The notes below the pieces were generated by a model. That model worked only from the letters and a program-made list of their open reading frames with translations. It was not told the DNA's origin and made no database searches. Below are positions 1 to 11,800 of a stretch of DNA of 64,000 nt, piece after piece (position 1 is the stretch's first letter; the number at the start of each line of letters is the position of its first letter). Source of the DNA: Melieria omissa (lineage: Eukaryota > Arthropoda > Insecta > Diptera > Ulidiidae); assembly GCA_963971225.1 (NCBI GenBank), contig OZ020270.1, forward strand, positions 69,322,932 through 69,386,931. Direction: 5' to 3'. The position numbers and the translations under genes are program-made.

Positions 1-164
1 TTCTGTTACAGTAAACGGTTTAGACCTACGTCAACTTTAAGTACCAAAAATGGTGATGGCCGTCATTACCCCATGGCCGTCATTACCCCACTTTCCCCTA
101 CAATATGAAATGCCATTTATAAAAAAAAATAAATTCTAACTTTTGTTATGCACTAGTATGAAGC

Positions 165-202
165 ATGTTTTGGTGTATTCATAATTTTCGATACAGTCCT
201 TA
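165..202. repeat. Solo mariner-like terminus
   Basis: The bases at 186-202 match, in inverted sense, the outer end of the mariner-like element at 15948-16933 (core CGATACAGTCCT followed by TA). No partner end is visible to the left, so this is either a solo end or the right end of a copy truncated or continuing beyond the window. Called from terminal similarity only. Confidence 0.4.
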
Positions 203-484
203 GATTACTTACATAAACCTATAAAATAAATTGATTTTTGTAATAGAATAAATAAAAGTACGAAGTGACCTCTTTTTGTAAAATACGCCGCTCGATAGGA
301 CTGCGCACTTTCTGAACCCTTACAAGTTACTTGGTACACTAATCAAAATATTTTTTTCATGATTTGGTATAAAAATCTTCAGAGAAAAATACAAAAATTG
401 AAAAATATAGTATCCACAAGTTTTTTACCTAATACAGGCACTGAAAAGAGACTATGCCATATGGCATAGAATAACCGAAAGGGT

Positions 485-630
485 TAACGCCGATGAGACG
501 GCATTATATTGGAAAAAAGTACCAGCTAGGACCTTCATTTCGAAAAATCAAAGGCTTGCTCAGGGGTTTAAACCTTCAAAAGAACGTTCAATAAAAATAA
601 AGGATGAATTCAATAAAAACCATTTATAAT
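485..630 (+). pseudogene. pogo/Tigger-type transposase fragment
   Basis: The plus-strand frame beginning near 488 reads NADETALYWKKVPARTF and continues to a stop near 630. That block is characteristic of the DDE_1 (pogo/Tigger/jerky) transposase core and contains its first catalytic Asp (ADET). Only about 45 codons remain: no DNA-binding domain, second Asp or third acidic residue is present, so this is a relic. It sits just upstream of a pogo-like terminus ending at 851, which supports membership in one element. Confidence 0.7.
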
Positions 631-639
631 TTATCCTGT

Positions 640-851
640 CTTTTGTATTTATTGGTCTCCATATAACGCGGTACGAATGATGTGATTTGTACTAATTCTG
701 AGTTTCTTATAGCGCGGTTTCCATACAACGCGGTAGACGGTTTCCATATAACGCGGTACGAATGATGTGATTTGTACTAATTTTGAGTTTCTTATAGCGC
801 GGTTTCCATATAACGCGGTACGCACTCACGGCGTTATAGGAGGGTTGACTG
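640..851. mobile_element. pogo-like terminus with subterminal repeats
   Basis: The sequence holds several copies of a CCATATAACGCGGTA motif and two nearly identical blocks about 86 bp apart (starts near 653 and 739). It ends at 849-851 with a terminus that read inward starts CAGTCAACCC and is followed by TA at 852-853, as expected for Tc1/mariner/pogo insertion. Repeated subterminal motifs are often transposase-binding sites; that role here is inferred. The opposite end was not found in the window. Confidence 0.5.
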
Positions 852-1284
852 TACCATGTTTTCATGTTTAAGGTAGGTATGCAGCTCTCAAGAAAACGCT
901 AAAAAAAAACGATCATATATTTCTTGAGCGTGAAAAAGTAAAGGGTGTGCACACCAAAATCGGAACACTTGTTTTCTGATATAAAATTAAAACTGAAACA
1001 AATTAAAAAAATTAAAAATTAATTAAACATTATAAAAAATTAAAATTAAAATCTAGAATTTTTTTGACAATTTATTTCTAGTCTTCGGTCTTTAAGGTAT
1101 GATATAGTCTAGATTTATTTCTATTTTTTTCCTCCGTACGCCACCAACCACACTTTTCGTCGGAGTCCTGCCATAAATTTGTACACGAAAAATTCGTTTA
1201 CTTTTTTTGACCCCCACAACCACTTCCTCCGGAACTCTTCTTCTGTCGATACCCTCGCATCACTCTTCTTTAAAATGCCTATAA
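852..1284. other. AT-rich sequence, nothing recognised
   Basis: No coding similarity, terminal repeat or RNA gene was recognised. The part next to 1285 may be the decayed C-terminal end of the transposase fragment that follows. Confidence 0.4.
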
Positions 1285-1701
1285 CTATCGACCACTAGTT
1301 TGTAAACGTTGTTCGCATAATGAAGGAGCGTGGACATTAGGAATGCGCATATTACACTTCACTTCATTTTTAATTTTTGCCCAAATAGTTTCGATTGGGT
1401 TAAGCATTGGCGAATATGGGGCCAAGCGCAAAACTGTGGCTGCCCCTGCCGAATGCTCTGCAACTTTTATTTCCATGGTTGAATGGCACGGGGCGTTGTC
1501 GCAAACGATTACTAAGTCTCGCACGTTGTTCCCCATTTTCACCCACCGCTCTAAAAGTCTTTGGATCCAGCTTCCACATGCTTCCGCCGTAAACGACCCT
1601 CTGCGGTGCTCCAATAGCAAAACACCCGCCGTTGTGATAGCGCCTATCAAGTGATTATTATTATTTGTTCTTCTGTAAATTGAATTTATGTAAATGTACA
1701 T
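1285..1701 (-). pseudogene. Tc1-like (DDE_3) transposase C-terminal half
   Basis: A 138-codon minus-strand frame includes VCDNAPCHS, carrying the second catalytic Asp, and APYSPMLNPIE with W and K residues after it, carrying the terminal Glu. About 35 residues separate the two, the spacing of Tc1/IS630-type DDE endonucleases. The N-terminal paired/HTH region and first catalytic Asp are missing and the C-terminal tail runs into unrelated sequence. This is a partial, non-functional transposase. The opposite-strand ORFs over it are shadows. Confidence 0.8.
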
Positions 1702-1850
1702 TTGTTAAATATGAATTAGTTTTATTTTATGAAGACGACTGATTTTTTATTATCTTTTATGTGATATTTTTTAATATTCTTTATGTACAATAGCAAAAAT
1801 GCATACTCGTGCAGGACTCTAAACCAAACCAAGAACAAGTGGGAAAAATA

Positions 1851-2006
1851 TTCTCATTTTGAATTTACGTATTCTCAATTTGAATTTTCCTTTTCTCATT
1901 TTGAATTTACGCATTCCCGTTATCAATTTATATTTCTCATTTTGAATTTACGCATTCTCATTACGAATTTATATTCCTCATTATGAACTTACGCATTCTC
2001 ATTTTG
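1851..2006. repeat. Short AT-rich minisatellite
   Basis: Roughly seven imperfect units of about 19-21 bp built on TTCTCATTTTGAATTTACG. The repeat produces a small repetitive plus-strand ORF that I do not consider real. Confidence 0.75.
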
Positions 2007-2029
2007 AGGTTGAAAAGGTGTAGAACAAA

Positions 2030-3290
2030 TGTAATACTGATTTTTGTATCCATTTATTCTTAGCCTTTCTGCGAGCATCCGGTACTGGCCAGACCATATC
2101 GAACTTTGGATCCACTTTAGTAATGTTGTAGTTAAGCTAGCGAGCTCATATTTCATGATATCCTCCATTGATAATTTCTAAGCACAAAAACCGAAAAAAA
2201 ACTGCCTGACCAGGCCATAGTGTACTTTCAATCTTCTGCGGAACATAGGGCTTCAGCTGGCTTATTCATTTCATTCGATTTGAAACCCTTTTTTCGTAAC
2301 TCCCATGAAATCGTGACATAAGTTAGTTGGTGCAAAATCTACCTGATCCAAGTGTTTTTTACTGGCCTTGGCTTTTATTTTCTTTTGGGTCAGTAAATTC
2401 TAATTTTTGTTGGAAAATAATGTCGGAACATATACAAAATTAATATTTATCCGTTGTATTCATGGTTATGTCCGTGTTTTGGTGTTAATTCATTTACATT
2501 CCTGAAGTGAAGGAAGTATTTTTTTCATCAATTCGATTGGGTGTTTTTTGTGGCAGAGATGGAAGGAAGGGAATGCTATTTTGAGGATAAGGTGGACATT
2601 GTTTATGAACGTCGACGCTGGAGTTAAATCAGAAAGGACAATTTCTCTGAAAAATCGAAGCAATAGCGAAAACTAATGCTTTAGAGCAACAAAATTAGGA
2701 TATTAATTAATTTGCTGCTTGAGGTAATAATAAAGGTGCTGCCAATTTCACGCTTTCATTTGGCCCTGAACAAAACGGAGCTTCTGATACTGATAGAAAA
2801 AATGGTCGTTTAGATAGTTCAACGTGAAGATAGCGACGACGAAGGCGACAAGGAAAACGATATCCGGCCAGTTCAGCATGAACAATAACACGTTGAGCAT
2901 ATTCCGCATGTTTTACTTTGGCAAAGCAGTTCAGGACTGTTAAAAGTAGAAGAAAATTTAGAAATAATTATAGATATATCAAAACACGACTTGTATGTGT
3001 CGAATGTAGAATTTTAATGTGTTTGAGTCAAGATGCTGCATTATATCGTTACAACCACTGCATTGGTCAAGCAGTTGAAACAAATCCATAAACAACGTAT
3101 TTAAAAAATTTTTTTTTTGCTTGTTCTTTTTTTTATTTTCAAAATTGACGCCTTGATGCTTATTCTCGTATATTTTTACCGTTTTACGTAAATAAAATGT
3201 AGGCAAGCAAAAGAAACCATTGTGTTCACACTTTCTGTTTTTTTTTATATCCTTTGCAACAATTCTCAATTATCCTCTTTGTTCCCACCA
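2030..3290 (+). mobile_element. Diverged relic of hAT-B internal sequence
   Basis: This stretch aligns in the same orientation with the interior of the hAT-B elements (for example 30752-32760), sharing the CATCCGGT-CTGG-CAGACCATAT block, the GGCAGAGATG-AAGGAAGGGAATGC block and the end near CACACTTTCTG. It lacks the 709-bp foldback present in the hAT-B copies, so it shows the uninterrupted arrangement. No intact reading frame or terminal repeats remain; it is clearly older than the 26-45 kb copies. Confidence 0.65.
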
Positions 3291-3574
3291 TATCCGATTG
3301 GCGGTGGAAACTGCGAAACGTAAAATTGGTTTAAATAAACGCACGCACTCGTTGGGAAAAAGTCATCGGCTCAAAAAACCCAATTTATTTTCCGCACTTC
3401 AAGCACACGCAGATCTCGCACCTATAATATCAATTTGCCCGCTTTACGCTCACTGCACGACTGACTACTTCGGCCAGAGACGATCGTCCCTGTGCGAACA
3501 ACCAAAAAGTATGAAACATAAAGAGTGTGCATCCATACAAGCAAAAATTTGAATGCGGGTGCTGATATCGCCAC
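3291..3574. other. No recognised feature
   Basis: Nothing was identified. A short GATCGTCCCTGT block at about 3482 recurs near 14306; this is too short to assign an element. Confidence 0.4.
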
Positions 3575-4519
3575 CAGTGTGCTTACTTCTACCACATATG
3601 TGGTAGATCTACCACATTTATTTTTAAAATCAAGTTTCTACCACATCTACCACGAAGGGCTTAAAATCTACCACATTTTTGTGGAACATAAATTTGTCTA
3701 TTAACCAACCTATTTAATTAATTAATTGATTGGCACGACAGCCCGCTTACGCGAGACTAAGGCCTAGCTTCCCGCAACTACCCGTGTTATGCGTGTGAAT
3801 TTTTGTACGCGGGTGGAAGGGACCTACAGTTTTATGCCGGTTCCGAACGGCAGGTTGGGAGCTTTTTCATAGGCAATTTTTACTCTCAGAGGTTTGCCAT
3901 TTCCAGCTGAGAGGACAGCCGCCGAAAGAGAAAACGAGTTTCCCCGTTATTTTTTATATAACCAACCTATTACTCCAAGTAAATTAGAGCTTTATGTTGT
4001 AAAATTGATGTTAGGGCTGCATTGAACATTGTGAGTGAAAATGTGCAAAAAAAACGTATGTGGTAGCACTCTCATCACTTCGAAAGCAGTGCACTACAAA
4101 TAGTTGACAGTTTGACAATTGTTTTGGCGGCAGGTGCAATTAAAATGGAAAAATTTCTAAAAAAGTTGAATAATTTTTGCCTTTATTTTTTAGTAACGTT
4201 TAGTTTTTTAGAATATCGCATGACGATGGCAATGCGCTTGGACGGGACGAAGTCTTACCACGCGAAGTTGTGCCTGCTGCTGTTTGCGAGTCCGAGCTTC
4301 CAAAAAAGAAAAAAAAATATAGCCAACAATACAAAAAAACAATGGGAAGAAACACGGCACAGGTTAAAGTGCATAGCAGAACCTTAAATACAATTAATGT
4401 AAAAATACAATGAAATACAATTAATGTACAATACAAAAAATCTACCACATTTCATACAAATCTACCACATTTCTTTCACTAGGTCTACCACATAAATGAA
4501 AAATTAAGTAAGCACACTG
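3575..4519. mobile_element. hAT-A element, copy 1 (deletion derivative)
   Basis: Begins CAGTGTGCTTACTT and ends with its inverse, AAGTAAGCACACTG. Many CTACCACAT motifs sit near both ends. Near 4300 the sequence encodes a KKYSQQYKK-type motif that I associate with the N-terminus of arthropod hAT-like proteins, but no transposase core remains, so the element is non-autonomous. The left flank ATCGCCAC (3567-3574) is repeated exactly after copy 2 at 7610-7617, not after this copy. A SINE interrupts it at 3715-3960. Confidence 0.75.
3715..3960 (-). mobile_element. 5'-truncated tRNA-type SINE
   Basis: Same SINE family as at 46783-47116 and 24101-24422, sharing the body with GGCACGACAGCCCGCTTACG and the GCAGGTTGGGAGC and CTGAGAGGACAGCC blocks. 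It is flanked by 12-bp target duplications AACCAACCTATT at 3703-3714 and 3961-3972. The tRNA-like head with A and B boxes is absent, so it is 5' truncated. hAT-A copy 2 lacks the insertion and shows the empty site near 4760. Confidence 0.85.
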
Positions 4520-4627
4520 CTGACCACATCAACATAAAGCAAATTATGAAAGCTGACTTCGAATTGAGAAGTTTGCCGAAGTCATCGCGAATATGTTCGA
4601 ATAGCCGAAGTGCGTATGGGACCTACT
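4520..4627. other. Spacer between the two hAT-A copies
   Basis: A 108-bp unique stretch between two direct hAT-A copies. Its ends do not form target duplications with the individual copies; only the outer ends of the pair do. Confidence 0.6.
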
Positions 4628-7609
4628 CAGTATGCTTACTTCTACCACATATGTGGTAGATCTACCACAATTATTTTTAAAATCAAGTTTCTACCACATC
4701 TACCACGGAGGGCTTAAAATCTACCATATTTTTGTGGAACATACATTTTTCTATTAACCAACCTATTACTCCAAATAAATTAGAGCTTTATGTTGCAAAA
4801 TTTATGTTAAGGCTGCATTGCACATTATAAGTGAAAATGTGCAAAAAAAAACTTATGTGGTAGCACTTACATAACTTTGAAAGCAGTGCACTACAAATAG
4901 TTGACAGTTTGACAATTGTTTTAGCGGGAAGTCCAATTCAAATGGAAAAATTTCTAAAAAAGTTGAAGTTGAAGTTAATTTTTGCCTTTATTTTTAGTAA
5001 CGTTTCGTTTTTAAAAAATTTTACCACGCGAAGTTGTGCCTGCTGCTGAAATTTGCGAGTCCGAGCTCCCAAAAAAGAAAAAAAAAAATAGTCAACAATA
5101 TAAAAAACAATGGGAAGAAACCCGGCACAGGTTTAAGTGCGTAGAAAAACGTAAAATACAATTAATGTACAAATACAATGAAATACAATAACAGCCCTAT
5201 TCTGGCAACTGTAACAATAGTCACCTCGGTAAAAATTGCATACTTGGTAACAATTGTCACTTTTTGGTATTCTGGAGCAAATTCAAAATCTCAAAAGGTG
5301 ACAATTGTTTCGAAATTGGTTACCTCCGTAGGAGCAGGTGACAAGCATACAAAAATTATAAAATTAAAATTTCGCGTTCAAATGCGCCTTGAAAAACTGC
5401 AAAAAAATGCTTCAGCTGCTCCTGCGTCGCGACGCGTCGCACAGTGTTTCGACTCCATACAAAATTGGGACAAAAATAGAAGGAGTGCTCTAAATTCGCT
5501 GAAAATTTGCAATCTGAATTATTTGGGGCTACTGACTTAAAAAAATGATGTTTGTTTTCCAAAAAATATATAGCTTTAAAAAAAATCGAATATATATAAC
5601 CAAGTATGCTATCACCACCGAGCCCAAACCGCTGGAGCTATAATGATGAAATTTGGTCAATAGTTGTATTTTAAAAAGTCAACCTTTAAAAAGGAACGAT
5701 TTTAAAAAATTCGACCTTGAAAGGCCGCAAACGGGGTGGTGAAGCTTATATAGACGGACATTGTGTTTTGGTCGGATTGTTTTCAAATTTTGTATATATA
5801 TACTCAAACAAAAATAACTAAATACGTATTTCAGCGTTTTTCAAAATTCGACCTTCAAAGGATGGAAAGAGGGTGATGAAGTTGCTTGAAAGAAACCATT
5901 TTTGGTTTTATTTCCATAGAGCTTCACATACAGATGACACAGCTATGAAGATGCAATGCTATGATAAAATGTCGAGGATGAAAGAAAATAACTGCCATTT
6001 TTCAAACCGTTCAGTTTATTCAGTTTCACTATCATCAAATATGATGTTTTTAATCCCACACAAACAGTTCAATTGAAATAAAACTATTATACAAATAGTT
6101 TTCTCCCATAGTTTTCTTCTTTATTGTAAACAAGTGTAAATAATGCAAGGTAATTTTAACAAAATTGCCTTCCTCAACTTTTCCATATTCTCCAAAAAAT
6201 ATGAGCATTAAATCACACTTTATCAAAAAATTTTTTTGAAATGGGAAAAATAGGATAATATGGCTCTAAACGGGTTAAACGGGTAAGCCAAACCCATTTT
6301 TATATAGAACATTGATAAATTGAGACATTGGATTTGTTAATATAGACATTTTCATATTTTATGAAAGACTTCCGTATGGCAACTCTACCTTTAGTGGGCG
6401 GACCATGCCCATTTTAAATAGCGACAGTGATACTATACTTTTTCTTTCCAGTTACATCACTTTCTGGCCGTTACAAGCTCCGTACCACAGTGAATGTACC
6501 GGTGGGCACCTCAATGTAGGGTACAAAAATCCAATTTTTTTAGTTAGAGTAGTTTACAAAAATTCTATAATTTTCCAAGATCGCAGGAAATCGCAGAATT
6601 TTTTTTATTGATCCAAAAGAAGAAAGTCCATTCTATAGGATTGCGTAAAAAAGTAGGTGCAATAATGCGCAATTCGACATTTGCGATCTACAAAAATATA
6701 TAGTTCTTATAGCTTTTAGTAAAAAAAAATGTGTTTTTTAATTAACGTGCAACCCCGTTTTTATTTAACTTTTTTTCAAAATAGCTCCTGAAATGATGTT
6801 TTGGACTCTTATAAGTGCATAGCAGTAACATTTTCTCCGATTGAAGCGAAAATAGTGTTTTGGTTACGTTTTCAATTGTTGACGCTCAAAACTGCATTTT
6901 ATCATAAAACAATTTTTCTAGAATTTGGTCAACTTGTAAATGCTATAACTTTCTCAAAATTTACCCGATTAAGAAATAATTTAAGATCTTGCTTAATGAA
7001 AGTATTATATTTCAAATGACACCAATTTCTTTGAAATCGGTGACATACAATTTTTCTATTTTTGTCCCACTTCGGAACACTGTGCGTCGTGCGCTTAAAC
7101 TTAGGAACTCTAAAAAACAAAAGAATATATACATACATTTGGAAGAAACTCAAAAAAAATACTTACTTCGCCAGATTTTGTGCGTTTTCCATTTTTCGTT
7201 TGTTTATTTTTTTAAACTTTGATAGAAAAAATACAAAAAACAGCTGTTTTAACAGTAAAATAGCTTTCACCTCGAGTGGTGAATTGTTTTTCTTCTTTCT
7301 TTCACTTTCTTCTTGCCACCATTTTTCCAGAATACGGAAACAATCAAATTCAATTCAATTGTTACGAGGGTAACAATTGTTACGGTAATGCCAGAATAGG
7401 GCTGATTGAAAAACTTCTTCAGATCCAACCGATTTCGTTAAAAGCTCTGAATACCGTCATTTGACCGCTCGTGGTGATAGTAGGTATGAGCAAAACCCGG
7501 TACTCCTAGTGTTAATGTACAATACAAAAAATCTACCACATTTCATTCAAATCTGCCACATTTTTTTTGTAAGTCTACCACATAAATGAAAAATTAAGTA
7601 AGCACACTG
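4628..7609. mobile_element. hAT-A element, copy 2, with large insertion
   Basis: Starts CAGTATGCTTACTT (one change from copy 1) and ends AAGTAAGCACACTG at 7609, directly followed by ATCGCCAC, the same 8 bp that precede copy 1. Outside the insertion at about 5189-7512 it matches copy 1 closely. The 8-bp duplication and CAGTG terminus fit the hAT superfamily. The same SQQYKKQWEE-type N-terminal hAT motif is readable near 5090. Confidence 0.75.
5192..7404. mobile_element. Non-coding element with CAGCCCTATTC inverted termini
   Basis: Left end CAGCCCTATTCTGGCA is mirrored at 7389-7404. A further inverted block lies near 5443-5490 against 7040-7085 (CACAGTGTT with GGGACAAAAATAG). The outer 11 bp match the termini of the PIF/Harbinger element at 23775-25658. 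Left flank TAA and right flank ATT do not match, and about 108 bp of extra DNA separates 7404 from the hAT-A sequence resuming at 7513. No transposase-like frame was recognised. Confidence 0.5.
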
Positions 7610-7617
7610 ATCGCCAC

Positions 7618-8229
7618 CCGTCTTCTAGATGCGGGGGGGGTAGACAACAAGAGGAAACACTTGAAATGACAGCACAATGCTCTGAGCGCAAATCATAGAA
7701 ACACGAATGCCGCGTCTGTGCTCACTCGTTCATTCTCGCTCAATTGTCCGAAGAGGAGGAAGACGATGTGCTGTTGTTCTTGTTGTTGCGCTGGCGAAAA
7801 ACTGAAATTGTAAAACGATTTATATTTTCTGGCTAGCTTTTGTTCTTCTTCTATAAGCCTGCACAGCGTCGCATATTGCTCCTGAACTCACTGCCGACTA
7901 TAGTGTGCGCAAAATCATAGAAAAGAAAATAAAATATGGCTGGCATGGCGACCTATATAATCGCTACAGGCAATTAAAAAATAAATAATAAGTTATCAAT
8001 AAAAATGGAATTGGAAAGAAAAGAAAAAGTTTTTATTACCCGTTATAATTTTCCGTCTCCTTCTTTGGAACTTTTCTTACGGCCCACATTTAATGCATAT
8101 TTAGTGCTTTAGTAGTGCTTTCGCCCTATTGAAAGTCAATAGACCTATTAAATTATGTTTTTCCATACAATTTTCTAACCCTCCGTTATATTTCGATAAA
8201 CAAAAAAAATTAAAACACCCATCTAATTA
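7618..8229. other. No recognised feature
   Basis: Moderately AT-rich DNA without recognisable coding or terminal repeats. I see nothing to support a gene. Confidence 0.4.
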
Positions 8230-8466
8230 CAGTCGTGTCTGGATATAGTGAACTAATTATTGTAAGGCCTGTTCACAGTACCGAGGTTGTTCACTATATC
8301 AAGGTTAACATTTTTGTTCAAAAACTCGTTTTATTTGCTCAAAAAACACTTTTTGTTTTTTGATTAAAATTTTTTTCAATATTTAGAGGCTTCATATCAA
8401 AATTTGTGTGTTCACTATATCGAGGTGTTCACTATATCGGGTGTTCACTATACCCAGACACGACTG
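8230..8466. mobile_element. pogo/mariner-type MITE
   Basis: A 237-bp non-coding element with inverted termini CAGTCGTGTCTGG and CCAGACACGACTG and TA on both sides (8228-8229, 8467-8468). The interior repeats the motif GTTCACTATATC several times. The TA target and CAGT start are typical of Tc1/mariner/pogo MITEs. Confidence 0.85.
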
Positions 8467-8509
8467 TATTTTTAATTTCAAGTGTTTCACGAATTTTTAA
8501 GTCAATATG

Positions 8510-8820
8510 TGTCGCTTACGGCGACTGTTCGCAGCGAAGCCCGAAAATACTAAAACAGAAAACTCCAAATGTTGGGTATCAAAGTTTAGGTGGTTTTTAT
8601 ATTCTGTAAAGTTTTAAAGTTACAATTTAAAGTTACAAATTTTTAATCAAGATATAATGATATAATTCAAGCCTCTTACTATTCGTGCTCGCCGCTAGCT
8701 CGTTTCAACCAAGTGCCCATGCTTTTAAAATGGTGGGCCCACGCGGTTTTTCAGAGTTGTAACGAACGGGATCAAAATTCAAGGATGTATTTTTACGTAT
8801 CAGCCGTTGTATCAGCAACA
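8510..8820 (-). repeat. BEL/Pao 3' LTR
   Basis: 311 bp, identical to 13469-13779. In element orientation it starts TGTTGCTGATAC and ends CGTAAGCGACA. The polyprotein stop codon lies just inside it, so the last codons are encoded within the LTR. Confidence 0.95.
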
Positions 8821-11800
8821 TCCGGCCCCCCGTGATTCGGAGCAGGGGTCGAAGAATCACCACACACGTCAAGTACTGCCAACTTGGATGCTGGTCGACG
8901 AAAGGTGCCTTGCGCCGTTTTCACTAACGCTGAGCGAACCTGGCCATCGGGCGCACCGAAGACTTGTAGCACAACCCCACGCTTCCACTGTCCTCTGCTC
9001 TCATTGTCGTCACAAATAATGACCAAGTCGCCTTCACTTATCGGCTTGGCTCTGTCAAACCATTTTGTACGCCGCGTCAACATCGGCAGGTACTCCAGTA
9101 CCCATCTCTTCCAGAATACTTGTTTAAGTTGCTGCAGGATTTGCCACTGCTTTCTCAAGTGCACCCTTTCTTCTACTGCCGGAGTCTGGACAAAATTGGG
9201 ACAGCCCAATAAAAAATGGTTTGGAGTTAAGGGATGATCGTCGTCGGTTTCGACTGGTACGTGTGTAAGTGGACGTGAGTTGATTAGATTCTCTGCTTCG
9301 ATCAACAAGCCTTGTAAGGTTTCTACCTGCGGCGCCTTCTCTTTCAATGTAAACGCCAGTACTTTCTTGACTGCCTGCACCATTCGCTCCCAGGCCCCAC
9401 CCGCTGAGGGATTCGATGGTGTGTTGAAAACCCATTCAATACTTTGACGTACACATTCTTGCTCTAAGCTCTGCTCAACCTCTAACCACTGCTCTTTGCT
9501 CGCGCCAATAAAGTTTGTGCCTCTGTCGCTTCTAATGCGTACAGGTATTCCCCGACGATTTACAAAATTTTTTAAACATAATACCACCGCATCTGCCGAC
9601 AAATCCTTTGCGAGTTCTAAATGAATCGCTCTTATGGTCAGGCAGGTAAATAACGCAACCCATCGTTTCTCCCGGCGTCTTCCTATTGATACCCAAACTG
9701 GGCCGAAGTAATCCACTCCCGTGTAAGTAAATGGTCGAACATATGGCGTTACACGGTCCGCCGGCAGTTGTCCCATCAACGGAGGTTGCGGTGCGGCGCT
9801 CAAGTTTTTGCACACTTGGCATTTCCTTTTTTCCGACTGCACAAGACGACGTAGGCTTGGTATCCAAAATTTGTACCGGATTGCACAAATAACCGCTTCC
9901 TGGCTTTGGTGGTAAAATACTTCGTGGTAGTGCCGCACAACTAAACGTGTCAAATCGTGGTCTTTTGGTAAGATAATAGGCCTTTTTATGCAAACCGGTA
10001 TGGAAAAGGCATTATCCAGCCGTCCGCCAAGCCGCAGGACGCCATCATCGTCTAAGATCGGGGTCAATTTTCTCAAGGGACTAGTCTTGTTAATCAGTTT
10101 ATTATTTTGTAGCGATTCTATTTCATTTCTGAATTCATTGTATTGAACAATCTTACATATCAACCTTTCAGTTCGTTTTATCTTGTTCGCGTCTATTCTC
10201 AAAGATGGGTTCTGCTTGGTTTTAAGTGACCGAAATCTTTCCATCGCAAGCATAACCCACGTCATAACTTTCAAAAGGCGGTAGTAGTTGGAAAATTTAT
10301 TGAAAGGTATGACGTTGTCAATATTAATGATTGAAAATATTTCCTTTGTACGTATCTCCTCTTTTACTTCGTTTGATATAGAACTATCGGGTAGTATAGG
10401 CCATTCATCTTCGGATAGTCTTAGAAATTGCGGGCCTTTCAACCACTTGCTGTTCATGGAAAACGTTTGCACTCTTGTGCCCTCGTCAGCCGGATTCAAC
10501 TTGCCCGGTAGCCACCTCCATTGACTCGGATCGGTGGACTGTAGTATTTCAGAAATACGGTTCGCAACGAATTGTTTGTAACGCCTGGCATCGGAGTTTA
10601 GCCACTGTATAACAGTCTTTGAGTCAGACCAGAACACAACACTCTTCGGTTTAACGTCATGGCCGTGTACAATTGACTCTTGCAATCGCACCCCCAACAC
10701 AGCAGACTCTAGCTCCAGTCTGGGTATAGAGAGCGGTTTGATTGGACTACACCGCGATTTGCCGGATGCAAAAACTACATCCACTTCATCTTTATAAGAT
10801 ACACGCCAAAAACCCACAGCCGCGAATGCAAGTTCGCTAGCATCAACAAACACATGTAATTCTGTATGTGAATCTGAATGAATAAATCGTGGGTGGTAGC
10901 ATCTTGGGATAACAAAATTCTCAATCTTATTCAGCTCGCAATACCACTTGTACCAATCTTCGTAAATTTTCTCCGGGACTGGCTCATGCCACCCGGTGTT
11001 CACTCGCCACAATCTTTGCATAATAAGTTTGGATGCCAAAATAACGTTGGTCAGGAATCCGTAAGGGTCAAATATAGACATCATCAAACTTAACACCTCC
11101 GCTTTTGTTGGTCGTCGTTTGCCTGTCAGTATTGCATTTGGTATTTTAGAAAACTTTAACCGAAAATGAAAACAATCATTTTTTGCATCCCAATACATCC
11201 CCAGAATCTTGTCATACATTGAATCACCATGAAACATTTTTTTTGAAATCGGCGGCGGCGACGACGTATCTGTAACGGCTTGTAATAGTTTTTCGGAGTT
11301 TGATACGAACGCCCGCAGCTCGAAATTAGCTTTACCATGAATTGCTATTATCTTTTTTGTTGTTGCTACTGCTTCGTCAACCGACTCGAAGGAATCGACG
11401 TAGTCGTCGACGTAGTGTCGCTCCACGATACCATCGACCGCTCGTGGATGTTCGCAACGGAATTTTTCGGCGTTCACATTTTTTACATATTGAGCTGAAC
11501 ATGGTGAACAAACCGACCCGAAAATCATGGCCTTCATTATATACACATCCGGTGGTCTAGATCGGTCACCATTCCTCCACAGAAACCTCTGTGCGCACTG
11601 GTCCTCCGACCTTATGTCAACCCGGTGAAACATCTCTTTTATATCACCGCACACCCCGACCCTGCCCTGGCGAAATTTGTATAAAATAACTAACAATGGT
11701 TTTGGCTGATATTCTTCAGGCCCTTTTGTTAAAACTGAATTTAACGACGTGCCATTTGTGCCAGCGTCGAACACAAGCCTGCGCTTATTATTTTTATTAA

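Noticed and set aside
640..851. CRISPR-like array from repeated ATAACGCGG motifs
   Set aside because: Repeats are imperfect, spacing is irregular, and they sit beside a pogo terminus in a eukaryotic context; they are subterminal repeats.
3220..3552. 110-codon plus-strand ORF
   Set aside because: No recognisable domain, spans the boundary between the old hAT-B relic and unrelated DNA, and has no supporting context.
4112..4387. 91-codon ORF in hAT-A as a functional gene
   Set aside because: Only a short hAT N-terminal motif is recognisable, and in a different frame in part; the element is a deletion derivative.
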